Source: Kiloniellaceae bacterium
GTDB taxonomy: Bacteria; Pseudomonadota; Alphaproteobacteria; Kiloniellales; Kiloniellaceae
Assembly (NCBI GenBank): GCA_021776195.1
Contig: JAJFGK010000162.1
Location: forward strand, 1-64,000
Reading direction: 5' to 3'
DNA length: 64,000 nt
The notes beneath the pieces are model-generated. The model ran no database searches. It saw only the letters and a program-made list of their open reading frames with translations, and was not told the origin of the DNA. This document shows, one piece after another, positions 35,916 to 44,781 of this stretch. Made by a program: the position numbers and the translations under genes. Positions within the stretch are counted from its first letter, which is position 1. Every line of letters begins with the position of its first letter.

Positions 35916-37106
35916 TCAGGGCAGCGCCTGGTAGGCGGCGGTCTGCATGTCCTTGTCGAGCCCCAGGCCCGAGCCCAGGTACTGGGTCATGACGACGCCG
36001 ACGAAGGCCTGGTCCCGATCCACCCAAAAGGAGGTCGAGGCGGCGCCGAGCCAGCCGCCCTCGCCGCTGCCGGTGAGGCAAAAGGCCTGGCCGGGATCGA
36101 CCATGATCCGGCCGAACAGGCTCCAGCCATAGCCGCCATAGACGATCGGCCCAAGGCGCAGGGGGCGCTGCTCGGGCGGGATCCGGTTGTGCCACATGAG
36201 TGCCACCGTCGCCGGCGAGAGCAGGGGCTTGCCCCCGGAATCGCGACCGCTGGCGAGAAACTCGGCAAAGCGCAGGTAGTCCCGCGCGGTCGAGAAAAGG
36301 CCGTGACCGCCGCGTTCGCAAGCCGCCGCCGGGTCGGACGGGTAGAAGCTCTCGATGGCGGCCGGCGTCAGGGCCTGTGGCTTGGCCGCCTGTTCCAACA
36401 CCTCGGCGATGCGTCCGGTCCCGTACATCGGCATGAGCCGTTCCTGCTTGCCGGGCGGCACGAAGAAGCGGGTGTCGTCCAGCCCCAGGGGATCGAAGAT
36501 GTGGCTTTGCAGAAGCTCGCCGATGGGCCGGTCGGCCAGACGCTCCATGAGGTGGGCGAGGACGTCGGTGGCGAAGCTGTACCGCCAGCGCGTGCCGGGC
36601 TGGAAGGCCAGGGGCAGTTCGGCGAGCGCCGCCGCCAGCTGTTCCAGGGAGCGGCCGGGGTCGTCGCAGAGACTGGCGGCGCGGCAGAGCGCCCCGACCG
36701 GGCAGTCGGGCACGAAGTCGTAGGACAGCCCGGCCCGGTGGGTCAGCAGGTGCTCGACGGTCATGGGCGCGTCGCAGTCCACGCGGCTGCCGTCGGCCTG
36801 CAGAACCATCGGTTCGGCGAAGGCCGGCAGGAACTTCGCCACCGGATCGAAGAGCCGCAGCCGGCCCTGTTCGATCATCATCAGGGCCAGGACCGAGATC
36901 ACCGGCTTGGTCATGGAATAGATCCGATAGATCGCCGCGTCGGGCAGGGCGACGCGCCGGTCGGCGTCGGCGAAGCCGGCCTTGCCGGTGTCGAAGGGGC
37001 GCCCTTCATGGCTGATCGCCCACTCGATGCCGGCGAACTGTCCGGCATCGACATAGGCCTGGGCCCGGGCCCGAATCCGCTCTCGCCGCCGGTCGCTGTC
37101 GGTCAT
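35916..37106 (-). CDS. Serine hydrolase, beta-lactamase/esterase family
   Basis: 396-aa protein of the class C beta-lactamase-like (PF00144) fold. The S64-M-T-K67 catalytic SxxK motif follows IYRIY, YSFATDVL supplies the YxN-like Tyr and HGLFSTARDYLRFAEFLASG is typical of this esterase branch. No signal peptide, so cytosolic; probably an esterase rather than a beta-lactamase. The ATG at 37106 has GGGGGAG upstream. It lies 28 bp downstream of the GNAT gene on the same strand and may be co-transcribed. Confidence 0.88.
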   Translation of the reverse strand: MTDSDRRRERIRARAQAYVDAGQFAGIEWAISHEGRPFDTGKAGFADADRRVALPDAAIYRIYSMTKPVISVLALMMIEQGRLRLFDPVAKFLPAFAEPMVLQADGSRVDCDAPMTVEHLLTHRAGLSYDFVPDCPVGALCRAASLCDDPGRSLEQLAAALAELPLAFQPGTRWRYSFATDVLAHLMERLADRPIGELLQSHIFDPLGLDDTRFFVPPGKQERLMPMYGTGRIAEVLEQAAKPQALTPAAIESFYPSDPAAACERGGHGLFSTARDYLRFAEFLASGRDSGGKPLLSPATVALMWHNRIPPEQRPLRLGPIVYGGYGWSLFGRIMVDPGQAFCLTGSGEGGWLGAASTSFWVDRDQAFVGVVMTQYLGSGLGLDKDMQTAAYQALP

Positions 37107-37134
37107 AACGCTCGTCTCCCCCTCGGTCCTGTCG

Positions 37135-37605
37135 TCATGGCGGCGGGACCGGGCCAATCAGCAGCCGCTCGCCGTCGTCGACCCGGTCGGTCGGCGCCAG
37201 CCCGTAGCGGCGGTAAAAACCCAGGGCACTACCCGCTTCCTCCGACACGTGCAGACAAAGTCTGCCCAGACCCCAATGGCGCGCCTGCCCGAAGGCAGTT
37301 TCGATCGCCTGATGGCCGTAGCCCTTGCCCTGCTGGGCGGCATCGATCATCAGCCGCCACAGGTAGGCTGCGTCCCGGGGCAGCCCGTCTTCGTTGACTG
37401 GATCGTCGGGACGGGGGTCGATCATCGCCAAAAGACCCACAGCGTCCCTTCCCACCCACAACCCGCGAACCCAGGCATGGGGTTCGACGTAAGCCTGGGC
37501 GATGGTGACGACATTGGGTGAGACAAGCCGTGTTTGGTTGTCCCCCACCTTCAAGGCGAAGAGGGCATCGACGCCGTCGCGGTCCAGCGCGCGGGCTTCG
37601 ATCAT
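37135..37605 (-). CDS. GNAT family N-acetyltransferase
   Basis: 156-aa acetyltransferase. WRLMIDAAQQGKGYGHQAIETA is the acetyl-CoA pyrophosphate-binding loop (Q-x-x-G-x-G/H), and LHVSEEAGSALGFYRRYGL the late strand-helix. Its ATG overlaps the M20 peptidase stop by 4 bp, so it is coupled to it; acetylation or deacetylation of the same peptide or amino acid is a reasonable idea. The similar VEPHAWVRGLWV segment occurs in spermidine/streptothricin-type acetyltransferases. Confidence 0.88.
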   Translation of the reverse strand: MIEARALDRDGVDALFALKVGDNQTRLVSPNVVTIAQAYVEPHAWVRGLWVGRDAVGLLAMIDPRPDDPVNEDGLPRDAAYLWRLMIDAAQQGKGYGHQAIETAFGQARHWGLGRLCLHVSEEAGSALGFYRRYGLAPTDRVDDGERLLIGPVPPP

Positions 37606-39014
37606 CCCAGATTTTCCAACGCGCCCAACTCGTCGAGCAGATAGACGTTGGCGGCGATGGCCTTTTCGAAGAGGCCCAGGTGCATGGATTCGTTGGGGCC
37701 GTGGATCGAGCTGAGCGGGTCGAGCACGCCGTTGAGGATCAACGGCAGGTGCCCGTAGCGCCGCGCGAAGAGGGCGACGAAGGGGATCGATCCGCCGATC
37801 CCGACGTGGACCAGCGGATGGCCCCAGCCCTTCAGGTAGGCGCGGTCGGCGGCCTCGAAGGCCGGCCCCTCGGGCTGGTAGAGCCAGGCGTCGGAGCCGC
37901 CGGGCAGGGCCTCCACCGTGACCTTCACGCCGCCGGGCGGCGGCTCGCCGAGCAGGGCCTCGCGGACCAGCTCCGCGATCTCGGACCGGGCGAGGCCCGG
38001 CGCAATGCGAATGCCCAGGGTCGCCGAGGCTGCCTGGCGCAGGGCGTTCTTGCGCCGGTCCGGGGCCGGCAGGGTGGTCGAGAGGATGGTCACGGCGGAC
38101 TGACGCCAGGCCCATTCGACCAGCGGCCGGCCGCGTTCCGGCAGCGCCTCGACGCCGTCGAGCAGATGGGCGCCCTGGCGCACCGCCTCGGGGGTCAGCG
38201 GCATCTGGGCGGCGGTCCGGCGCCAGGTCTCGGGGACCTCGACCCGGCCCAGGGCGAGCCGGCCGTCGTCGTCGATCACCCGGGCCAGGAGCTTGACCAG
38301 CGCGGTCGAGACGTCGGGCGCGACGTTGCCCCAGATCCCCGAATGGACGTCCGAGACCAGCGCCTCGCAGGTCACCTCCAGCCGGGTTTCGCCGCGCAGC
38401 GAGATTGTCAGGCCGGGGATGTCCGGCGAAGGATTGTCGCAGTCGGTCAGCACCATGACATCGGCTTCGAAGGCATCCGGGTGCGCGTCCATGAAGCGCT
38501 CCAGGTTGGGCGATCCGATCTCCTCCTCGCCCTCGATCAGAAGCTTGACGTTGCAGGGTAGCGTCCCCGCCGTGGCGAGCCAGGCCTCGATGGCCGCCAG
38601 GTGGCCGACCCATCCGCCCATGTCGTCGCCCGATCCTCTGGCATAGAGCCGGCCCTCCTTGACCACCGGCTCGTGGGGCGGCGTCGCCCAGACCTCGCCC
38701 TTGACCGGCTGCAGGTCGAGGTGGCCGTAGATCAGCACGCAGGGCTTGTCCGGGCCGGCCCCGAGATACTCGGCGGCGACGCAAGGCAGAGCGCCTTCCA
38801 GCTCGAGCAGGCGGCCGCGGGCAAAGCCGAGACCCTCCAGGTCGTCGCGGATCTTGCCGGCCAGCCGGCGCAGGTCGTCGTGGTGCGCCGGATCGCAGGA
38901 GATTGCCGGATGGCGCAGATAGCCGTAGAGCCGCTCCAGCGTCGCGGGAAAACGCGCCTTGGCGAGACGGCCGGCCGCGTCGGCTGCGGACGGCGCGCTG
39001 GGGGCCTGGGGCAT
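37602..39014 (-). CDS. M20 family metallopeptidase (CNDP-dipeptidase-like)
   Basis: 470-aa di-zinc peptidase. Metal and catalytic residues are visible in order: YGHLDLQPV (His, catalytic Asp), RGSGDDMGG (bridging Asp), IEGEEEIGS (catalytic Glu pair), VLTDCDN and a late SIHGPNESMHLG His. The insertion domain lies between. Members hydrolyse dipeptides, acetyl- or carbamoyl-amino acids. It is the first gene of an M20-GNAT-serine hydrolase run and lies 21 bp downstream of the aldolase gene on the same strand. Confidence 0.92.
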   Translation of the reverse strand: MPQAPSAPSAADAAGRLAKARFPATLERLYGYLRHPAISCDPAHHDDLRRLAGKIRDDLEGLGFARGRLLELEGALPCVAAEYLGAGPDKPCVLIYGHLDLQPVKGEVWATPPHEPVVKEGRLYARGSGDDMGGWVGHLAAIEAWLATAGTLPCNVKLLIEGEEEIGSPNLERFMDAHPDAFEADVMVLTDCDNPSPDIPGLTISLRGETRLEVTCEALVSDVHSGIWGNVAPDVSTALVKLLARVIDDDGRLALGRVEVPETWRRTAAQMPLTPEAVRQGAHLLDGVEALPERGRPLVEWAWRQSAVTILSTTLPAPDRRKNALRQAASATLGIRIAPGLARSEIAELVREALLGEPPPGGVKVTVEALPGGSDAWLYQPEGPAFEAADRAYLKGWGHPLVHVGIGGSIPFVALFARRYGHLPLILNGVLDPLSSIHGPNESMHLGLFEKAIAANVYLLDELGALENLG

Positions 39015-39035
39015 GGCTTTCGTCCCCCTTTCCCC

Positions 39036-39797
39036 TCACGTCCCCCGGATCGTCGCGATGCCCTCCGAGGCGGCCTGGGCCATCAGGCGGGCGTCGGAGG
39101 CCAGGGTCACCAGGTCGTAGCCCATCTCGTGCATGCTCTTGGCATAGCCCGGGTCGAGGCAGTGGATTCCGGCCAGCCGCCCGTTGTCCTTGGCGGTCTT
39201 CAGGATCGCCTCGATCTTGGCCAGCATCTCGGGCTCTTCGCGGTCCAGCTTGGGCACGAAGCCGTGCGACAGGCCCAGGTCGGAGGGGCCCACATAGACC
39301 CCGGAGAGGCCCTCGGTGGCGAGGATGGCCTCGCGGTTGGCGTAGGCTTCCTTGGTCTCGATCATGGCCAGGCTCAGGATGGTGTCATTGGCCTGGGCGG
39401 CATAGTCGGCGCCGGCATAGAGCACCGCGCGGCTCGGCCCGAAGGAGCGCTGACCCTTGGGTGCGTAGTTCATGTAGGAGACCAGGCGGGCGGCGTCCTC
39501 GGCGGTGTTGATCATCGGGCAGATCACGCCGTAGGCCCCGGCGTCCAGCACCTTCATGACGATCCCGGGCTCCAACCAGGGCACCCGGCAGATCGGCGTC
39601 ACCGGGGTCGAAGAGAGCGCCTGCAGCATGGTGACCGCGGCCTGGTAGTCGACGATGCCGTGCTGCAGGTCGATGGTGACCGAATCGAAGCCGGCATGGC
39701 CCATGACCTCGGCGGCAAAGGCGCTGGGTATCGACATCCAGGCGTTGACCGCCTTGCCGCCGCCTTCCATCAGGGTCTTCACGGTGTTCTCGCGCAT
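39036..39797 (-). CDS. HpcH/HpaI-family aldolase
   Basis: 253-aa class II (metal-dependent) 2-keto-3-deoxy acid aldolase. FDSVTIDLQHGIVDYQ, then ICRVPWLEPGIVMKVLDAGAYGVICPM, and ETKEAYANREAI, with VYVGPSDLG are the conserved HpcH/HpaI blocks; His in LQHG is the catalytic base, Glu and Asp bind the metal. It splits 4-hydroxy-2-oxoacids to pyruvate and aldehyde. It sits between a D-2-hydroxyacid dehydrogenase (15 bp upstream) and M20 peptidase, forming a likely operon. Confidence 0.92.
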   Translation of the reverse strand: MRENTVKTLMEGGGKAVNAWMSIPSAFAAEVMGHAGFDSVTIDLQHGIVDYQAAVTMLQALSSTPVTPICRVPWLEPGIVMKVLDAGAYGVICPMINTAEDAARLVSYMNYAPKGQRSFGPSRAVLYAGADYAAQANDTILSLAMIETKEAYANREAILATEGLSGVYVGPSDLGLSHGFVPKLDREEPEMLAKIEAILKTAKDNGRLAGIHCLDPGYAKSMHEMGYDLVTLASDARLMAQAASEGIATIRGT

Positions 39798-39812
39798 TTT
39801 TCGGCTCTCCCC

Positions 39813-40793
39813 TTACTTGGTTTTTAGATCGGCGGCGTTGAAGACCGTCGCCGGATCCAGTTTGCCCTGGAAGTGGTCGATCACCGCCTGGGCGCAGGCC
39901 AGGCCCATGCGCTGCAGGCCCTCGGCCGTGGCGGCCGCGCTGTGCGGCGACAGGATCACGTTGTCGAGGCCGAGCAGGGGATGGTCGGGCGGCGGCGGCT
40001 CGTCGATGAAGACGTCGATCCCGGCACCGCGGATCGAGCCGGCCAGAAGCGCCGCCTCCAGCGCCTCTTCCTGGACCAGGCCGCCGCGCGCGCAGTTCAA
40101 CACCAGCGCATGGTCCGGCAGGGCCGCCAGCGCGGCGGCGTCGACCATGCCCAGGGTCTCCTCGGTCTTGGGGGTGTGGATGGTCAGGATATCGACCCGG
40201 GGCAGCGCCGCGCGCCAGTCGCTGACCGGCTTGCAGTCGCGCGCCTCCAGATCCTCGGCATAGAGATAGGGGTCGTAGCCGAGGACCTCCATGCCGAAGG
40301 CCTTGCAGAGCCGCGCCACCCGTCGGCCGATCCGGCCGACCCCCAGGATCAGGATGGTGCGGCCCTGAATGTCGAAGGCGCGGGCGGTGTTGCGCGCCTC
40401 GTTGAAGTCGGCCCCGGTCTGGCGGTGATACCAGAAGAGATCCTTGGCCAGGCCCAGCAGCATCATCAAGGTATGCTCGGCGACCGACTGGGCATTGGCC
40501 TCGGCGGTGATGGCGACCGGTATGCCCCGCGCCGAGGCCGCCGCCACGGCGATGTTGTCGCAGCCGACGCCGTGGCGCGAGATCACCGACAGGCCCGGCG
40601 CCGCGGCGATGGCGCGCTCGGGAAGCTGGGCGTTGCGCAGCATGATGGCATCGACCTCGGCGACCCGCTCCATGAGCTCGCCGTCGGACGGCGCCACCAC
40701 CACCTCGAGCTCGAAGCCCGGATGATCGTTCAACAGCGCCTCGCCGTCGGGATGAATGCGGTCGATCAGAAGAACTTTGCGCGCTTCGGCCAT
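39813..40793 (-). CDS. D-2-hydroxyacid dehydrogenase
   Basis: 326-aa NAD-dependent dehydrogenase, related to phosphoglycerate and hydroxypyruvate dehydrogenases. The nucleotide loop is ILGVGRIGRRVA; catalytic Arg lies in LNCARGGLVQEEAL, the Glu in DVFIDEP and His in ILSPHSAAA. The ATG at 40793 is about 12 bases after AAAGG. Operon with the aldolase; together they could process a hydroxy/oxo-acid. Divergent from the SET-protein gene. Confidence 0.92.
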   Translation of the reverse strand: MAEARKVLLIDRIHPDGEALLNDHPGFELEVVVAPSDGELMERVAEVDAIMLRNAQLPERAIAAAPGLSVISRHGVGCDNIAVAAASARGIPVAITAEANAQSVAEHTLMMLLGLAKDLFWYHRQTGADFNEARNTARAFDIQGRTILILGVGRIGRRVARLCKAFGMEVLGYDPYLYAEDLEARDCKPVSDWRAALPRVDILTIHTPKTEETLGMVDAAALAALPDHALVLNCARGGLVQEEALEAALLAGSIRGAGIDVFIDEPPPPDHPLLGLDNVILSPHSAAATAEGLQRMGLACAQAVIDHFQGKLDPATVFNAADLKTK

Positions 40794-40932
40794 GGTTTGG
40801 TTGGGACCTTTAGTCGTGGGGTCGGCAGGGCTTGATCTGAACGCAAGCCGCCGTCCCAGGCAAGGGCCGATCGCGGCTCTACAGGGCCGCGGGAATTGGA
40901 AAAGCCGCGCAAACTTGGCTATAGTCCCGACC

Positions 40933-41367
40933 ATGGACCCAGCAGACGCAAGACCCGGACGGCCGCCCGACATCTATATCGAGAATACGCCCGGCAAGGG
41001 GCGCGGCGCCTTTGCGGCGCGGGCCTTCGCCGCCGAGGAGGTCGTCGAGTTCGCGCCGATCATCCTGGTGCTGCCGCACGAGATCGTCGAGTGCACGGAA
41101 CTGCGGCGTCGGGCCTTTCAATGGCAGTCGAAGAAGATCCGCAACTCGATGCTCCAGGCCATCGTCTTCGGCTATGGCTCGATCTACAATCACGCCAATC
41201 CGGCCAACATGCGCTGGTACACCGAGGAGGCCGGCGAGTGGGCGATCTACCAGGCCATTCGCGATATCGCCCAGGGTGAGGAACTGACCATCAACTACAA
41301 TGAGAGCGCCGGCCACTCCACGGACAATCGCTGGTTCGAAAAGCACAATGTCGATCTGGTCGAGTAG
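40933..41367 (+). CDS. SET domain protein
   Basis: 144-aa stand-alone SET domain, a SAM-dependent lysine methyltransferase fold. ENTPGKGRGAFAARAFAAEEVVE is the N-terminal SET beta-strand, SIYNHANPANMRW the N-H-x-x-x-P/N pseudoknot strand, and GEELTINYNE the ELxxxY motif. Bacterial single-domain SET proteins are common but mostly uncharacterised; likely substrates are proteins. It starts 139 bp from the divergent dehydrogenase. Confidence 0.9.
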   Translation: MDPADARPGRPPDIYIENTPGKGRGAFAARAFAAEEVVEFAPIILVLPHEIVECTELRRRAFQWQSKKIRNSMLQAIVFGYGSIYNHANPANMRWYTEEAGEWAIYQAIRDIAQGEELTINYNESAGHSTDNRWFEKHNVDLVE

Positions 41368-41515
41368 GATGCGTTGCCTGCCGGCGACCCGCGCCGTGCA
41401 GGCCGTCGTGCCAGGCTGGCACGTTGACAGGGACTGTCCCAGCACTCACAAAACGAGGCTGGCCCTTCCGGTGTCGGAACGGGACCACTGCGACTGAAGA
41501 TCGGGAGACGATGCG

Positions 41516-42205
41516 ATGAAATGGGTCACGGGCCTCCCTCTTGCGGCTGGGCTTCTTGCTCTGCTAGTAGCCGGCACGCCGCGAACCGCCCTGGCCGATT
41601 GTTCCGATGCGCCCAGACCCGGCGTCGACTGGAGCCGCTGCGACAAGGGCAAGCGCAAGCTGATGCGCATGGACCTGACCGGCGCCAAGATGATGCGTGC
41701 CGACCTGGCGCGCAGCGACCTGCTCGGCGCCAACCTGACGGGAAGCGACCTGCACGAGGCCGACCTCGACCGGGCACGCTTTGCCGAGGCCGATTTGACC
41801 GGGGCCGACTTGACCAAGGCCCAGGCCTCGCGCGCCAACTTCGCCGGGGCGACCCTGGTCAAGGCTATCCTGGCCAAGGCCGAAATGTCGCGGGTCAACC
41901 TGGTCGGGGCCGACCTGGCCGAGGCCGATCTTTCCAAGGGCGATTTCAGCCGCGCCAACCTGGAAGGCGCGACCTTGCGGTCGGTCGATCTCCAGTTCGC
42001 CAACGTTTCGCGCGCGATCTTCCGCGGCGCGGACATGGCCGGGGTCAAGCTGCGCGGCGCCTACACCTATCAGACCCACTTCGAGGGCACCGACCTCTCC
42101 GCCACCCAAGGCCTGACCGCCGACCAGATCGGGATCGCCTGCGGCGATGGCGACACCAAGCTGCCGGCGGATCTGGCCGTGCCGGCCTCCTGGCCTTGCG
42201 AGTAG
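41516..42205 (+). CDS. Secreted pentapeptide-repeat protein
   Basis: 229-aa protein with a signal peptide (LPLAAGLLALLVAGTPRTALA) followed by about 25 A(D/N)LxxAxL-type pentapeptides (MDLTGAKMMRADLARSDLL onwards, to about residue 195), giving a right-handed beta-helix. A C-terminal cap holds Cys in IACGDG and SWPCE. Likely periplasmic. Function unknown; pentapeptide proteins can be DNA mimics, but an exported one is more probably structural or a binding scaffold. Confidence 0.9.
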   Translation: MKWVTGLPLAAGLLALLVAGTPRTALADCSDAPRPGVDWSRCDKGKRKLMRMDLTGAKMMRADLARSDLLGANLTGSDLHEADLDRARFAEADLTGADLTKAQASRANFAGATLVKAILAKAEMSRVNLVGADLAEADLSKGDFSRANLEGATLRSVDLQFANVSRAIFRGADMAGVKLRGAYTYQTHFEGTDLSATQGLTADQIGIACGDGDTKLPADLAVPASWPCE

Positions 42206-42212
42206 CCGTGCC

Positions 42213-43394
42213 GTGACCCAGGGTGCCGAGGCGGCGGCGGGAGAGGGCGAGAGCTACCCGGAGATCCGCGAGGCGGTGCGGCGCCTTTGCGCCGGCTTCG
42301 ATGGGGCCTATTGGCGCGGTCTGGAGGCCGAGCAGGGCTATCCCACGGCTTTCGTCCAGAGCCTCACCGAGGCCGGCTACCTCGCCGTCCTGATCCCGGA
42401 AGACCAGGGCGGCTCGGGCCTCGGCCTGTCCGCGGCGGTGGCGATCCTGGAGGAAATCCAGGCCAGCGGCTGCAACGCGGCGGCCTGTCATGCCCAGATG
42501 TACATCATGGGCAGCCTGCTGCGCCACGGCAGCGCCGAACAGAAGGCCCGCTACCTGCCCGACATCGCCAGCGGCGTCCTCAGACTGCAGGCCTTCGGCG
42601 TCACCGAGCCGACCAGCGGCAGCGACACCACCGCGATCCGCACCGTAGCCCGGCGCGACGGCGAGGACTACGTGATCGACGGCCAGAAGGTCTGGACCTC
42701 CCGGGCCGAGCATTCCGACCTGATGCTGCTCCTGGCCCGCACCACGCCGCGCGACGAGGTCGCCAAGCGCAGCGACGGTCTCTCGGTCTTCCTCATCGAT
42801 CTGCGCGAGGCGGTCGGCCGCGGGGTCACGATCAAGCCGATCGAGGCGATGATCAACCACGCCACCACCGAGGTCTTCTTCGACGGCCTGCGAGTCCCGG
42901 CGTCGGCCCTGGTGGGCGAGGAGGGCAAGGGCTTTCGCTACATCCTCTCGGGCATGAACGCCGAGCGCATTCTGATCGCCGCCGAGTGTATCGGCGATGC
43001 CCGCTGGTTTATCGATAAGGCCCGGGCCTACGCCAAGGAGCGCAGCGTCTTCGGCCGGCCGATCGGCCAGAATCAGGGGGTCCAGTTCCCCATCGCCCGG
43101 GCCTATGCCGCCAGCCAGGCCGCCGCCCTGATGGTCGACAAGGCGGCCCGCCTGTTCGAGGCCGGCGGCTCTTGCGGGGCCGAGGCCAACATGGCCAAGC
43201 TGCTCGCCGCCGAAGCCTCCTGGCAGGCCGCCGAGATGTGCCTGCAAACCCACGGCGGCTTCGGCTTTGCCCGGGAGTACGACATCGAGCGCAAGTTCCG
43301 CGAAACCCGGCTCTACCAGATCGCCCCGGTCTCGACCAACCTGATCCTCTCCTACCTGGCCGAACACGTCCTGGGCCTACCAAGGTCTTACTAG
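42213..43394 (+). CDS. Acyl-CoA dehydrogenase
   Basis: 393-aa flavoenzyme with the full three-part ACAD fold: N-terminal helices (LTEAGYLAVLIPEDQGGSGLG), FAD-binding mid-domain (FGVTEPTSGSDTTAIRTVA, IDGQKVWTSRAEHSDLM) and C-terminal helices (ERSVFGRPIGQNQGVQFPIA, LQTHGGFGFAREYDIERKFRE). No obvious catalytic Glu in the usual SYxxR-helical position was checked beyond pattern. It oxidises an acyl-CoA to the enoyl-CoA, electrons to ETF. The start GTG lies 7 bp after the pentapeptide stop, without a strong ribosome site; translation may be coupled. Confidence 0.9.
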   Translation: MTQGAEAAAGEGESYPEIREAVRRLCAGFDGAYWRGLEAEQGYPTAFVQSLTEAGYLAVLIPEDQGGSGLGLSAAVAILEEIQASGCNAAACHAQMYIMGSLLRHGSAEQKARYLPDIASGVLRLQAFGVTEPTSGSDTTAIRTVARRDGEDYVIDGQKVWTSRAEHSDLMLLLARTTPRDEVAKRSDGLSVFLIDLREAVGRGVTIKPIEAMINHATTEVFFDGLRVPASALVGEEGKGFRYILSGMNAERILIAAECIGDARWFIDKARAYAKERSVFGRPIGQNQGVQFPIARAYAASQAAALMVDKAARLFEAGGSCGAEANMAKLLAAEASWQAAEMCLQTHGGFGFAREYDIERKFRETRLYQIAPVSTNLILSYLAEHVLGLPRSY

Positions 43395-43425
43395 GCCCTC
43401 ACGCGGCCCAGTCCAATCGAGGGGC

Positions 43426-43453
43426 GGGCTATCCTCGCTGGCGCTGCGGGCGC
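43426..43453 (+). repeat. Dispersed repeat GGGCTATCCTCGCT, copy B
   Basis: Plus-strand copy of the element also at 1705-1734 (minus strand) and 53877-53907. Spaced by two variable bases it continues CGCTGCGGGCGC. Intergenic, downstream of the ACAD gene. Confidence 0.7.
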
Positions 43454-43544
43454 CCCCCTTCTTCAAGCAAGAGGTCGCGCTTTGTCAGCGGCCTAATTTT
43501 TGGCCTCTGAGTGGAAACGTCCGAACCAACGCGGTTTAGCGGTG

Positions 43545-43600
43545 CGAAAAGGGGACTGGCTCGTGGCCGCGCCAGCGGGCGGGTGCCTGTCCCCTTTTCG
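43545..43600. repeat. Inverted repeat CGAAAAGGGGAC...GTCCCCTTTTCG
   Basis: Perfect 12-bp arms (43545-43556 and 43589-43600) enclose 32 bp. AAAAGGGGAC/GTCCCCTTTT motifs of this kind recur in many proteobacterial genomes, often near RAYT-type transposases; here no transposase is present, so it is either a non-autonomous copy or a hairpin upstream of the methyltransferase gene. Confidence 0.65.
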
Positions 43601-43705
43601 GCTGGAAGGCGAAATCTCGCGGTGGCCATGATAGGCAGGCAAGCCATCGACAGCCGCAGCGACGCAGGCCAGTATGAGGCCGTTGAATGGGCGAGGGGCA
43701 TAGCC

Positions 43706-44638
43706 ATGACCACAGCGACAGCGCGGCCGGCGGCCGGTCCCGACTGGCTCGACGCCAAGCTCAAGGCCGGCGCGGTGGTGATCATCGACGGCGGCATGGG
43801 CACCGAACTGGAGGCGCGCGGCGTGCCGATGGACGCCAAGGCCTGGAGCGCCGGCGCTCTGCTCGAGCACGGCGACGCGGTGCGCGCGGCCCACGTCGAT
43901 TTCATCCGCGCCGGGGCCGAGGTCGTCATCACCAACACCTTCGCCGCCGGCCGTCACATGCTGGCGCCGGCGGGCCACGGCGATCAGGTGGCGGCGATCA
44001 ACCGCCGTGCCGTGCAGTTGGCCAGAGAGGCGATCGAGGAGGCCGCCGCCGACCATCCGGTGGCCGTCGCCGGCTCGGTCTGCGAGTGGGTCTACGACAA
44101 GGACTCGGGCTTTCTCGAACCGGCGCGCCACCATGCCGCGCTGGCCGAGCAGGCCGATCTGCTGGCCGAGGCCGGGGTCGATCTCATCGCCCTGGAGATG
44201 TGCGAGCGGCCCGATCATTCGCTGCGCGCGCTGGAGGCCGCCCTGGCCACCGGCCTGCCGGTCTGGGCCGGCTGTTCCTGCGCCGTCGAGGCCGAGACCG
44301 GCCGGGTCCACAGCTTCGACAGGCCCGATGACGACTTCGAGCCCTTGATCGCCGCGCTGGCGAGCCAGCCGGTCGGGCTCTTTGCCATCATGCATTCCGC
44401 CATCGCCGACACCGACGCCGGGCTCGAGATCCTGGGCCGATACTGGGACGGGCCGGTCGGGGTCTACCCGGAATCCGGCGACTTCATCATGCCCAACTGG
44501 CAGTTCGTCGATATCGTGAGCCCGGACCACCTGGCCCAGGCGGCGCGGGCCTGGCGCGACCGGGGCGTCCAGCTTTTCGGCGGCTGTTGCGGCCTGGGCC
44601 CGGACCACGTACGCGCGCTGAAGGCGGCGTTTGCCTGA
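43706..44638 (+). CDS. Homocysteine S-methyltransferase family protein
   Basis: 310-aa zinc-dependent methyltransferase of the BHMT/MmuM/MetH-N fold. Motifs: VIIDGGMGTELEARGV, ITNTFAAGRHML, and the zinc-binding GGCCGLGPDHV near the end with its GCSC partner cysteine earlier. It transfers a methyl group (betaine, S-methylmethionine or similar) to homocysteine. This fits the methylated-amine theme of the window. The ATG at 43706 has a GAGGGG site. Confidence 0.9.
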   Translation: MTTATARPAAGPDWLDAKLKAGAVVIIDGGMGTELEARGVPMDAKAWSAGALLEHGDAVRAAHVDFIRAGAEVVITNTFAAGRHMLAPAGHGDQVAAINRRAVQLAREAIEEAAADHPVAVAGSVCEWVYDKDSGFLEPARHHAALAEQADLLAEAGVDLIALEMCERPDHSLRALEAALATGLPVWAGCSCAVEAETGRVHSFDRPDDDFEPLIAALASQPVGLFAIMHSAIADTDAGLEILGRYWDGPVGVYPESGDFIMPNWQFVDIVSPDHLAQAARAWRDRGVQLFGGCCGLGPDHVRALKAAFA

Positions 44639-44781
44639 CGCGGCGATCTCGATAGGCATCCGTTCGGGAGTCGCATGTCCGTCCCAGGTCGCGATTGATT
44701 CTGTCCGGGCAAAGAGCTTTCATGTGACAGTTTCTCCCTGGCCCTATCCAGGGCCGGCCGAGAGCATGACGGGAGACGGAC

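Larger units (their letters stand above)
43395..43705. other. Gene-free interval with two repeat types
   Basis: No credible coding sequence between the ACAD stop and the methyltransferase start. It holds the dispersed GGGCTATCCTCGCT repeat (43426-43453) and a 12-bp inverted repeat CGAAAAGGGGAC / GTCCCCTTTTCG (43545-43556, 43589-43600). The second half lies inside the homocysteine methyltransferase upstream region. Confidence 0.6.

Noticed and set aside
41407..41423. CGTGCCA-GGC-TGGCACG hairpin after the SET gene
   Set aside because: A 7-bp stem with a 3-base loop and no T-run is too weak to call a terminator.
27780..43510. GCGGCCTAATTTTT string seen near 27795 and near 43487
   Set aside because: The shared stretch is about 14 bp and flanks diverge at once. 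One copy lies at a gene end, so I treat it as chance rather than a repeat family.
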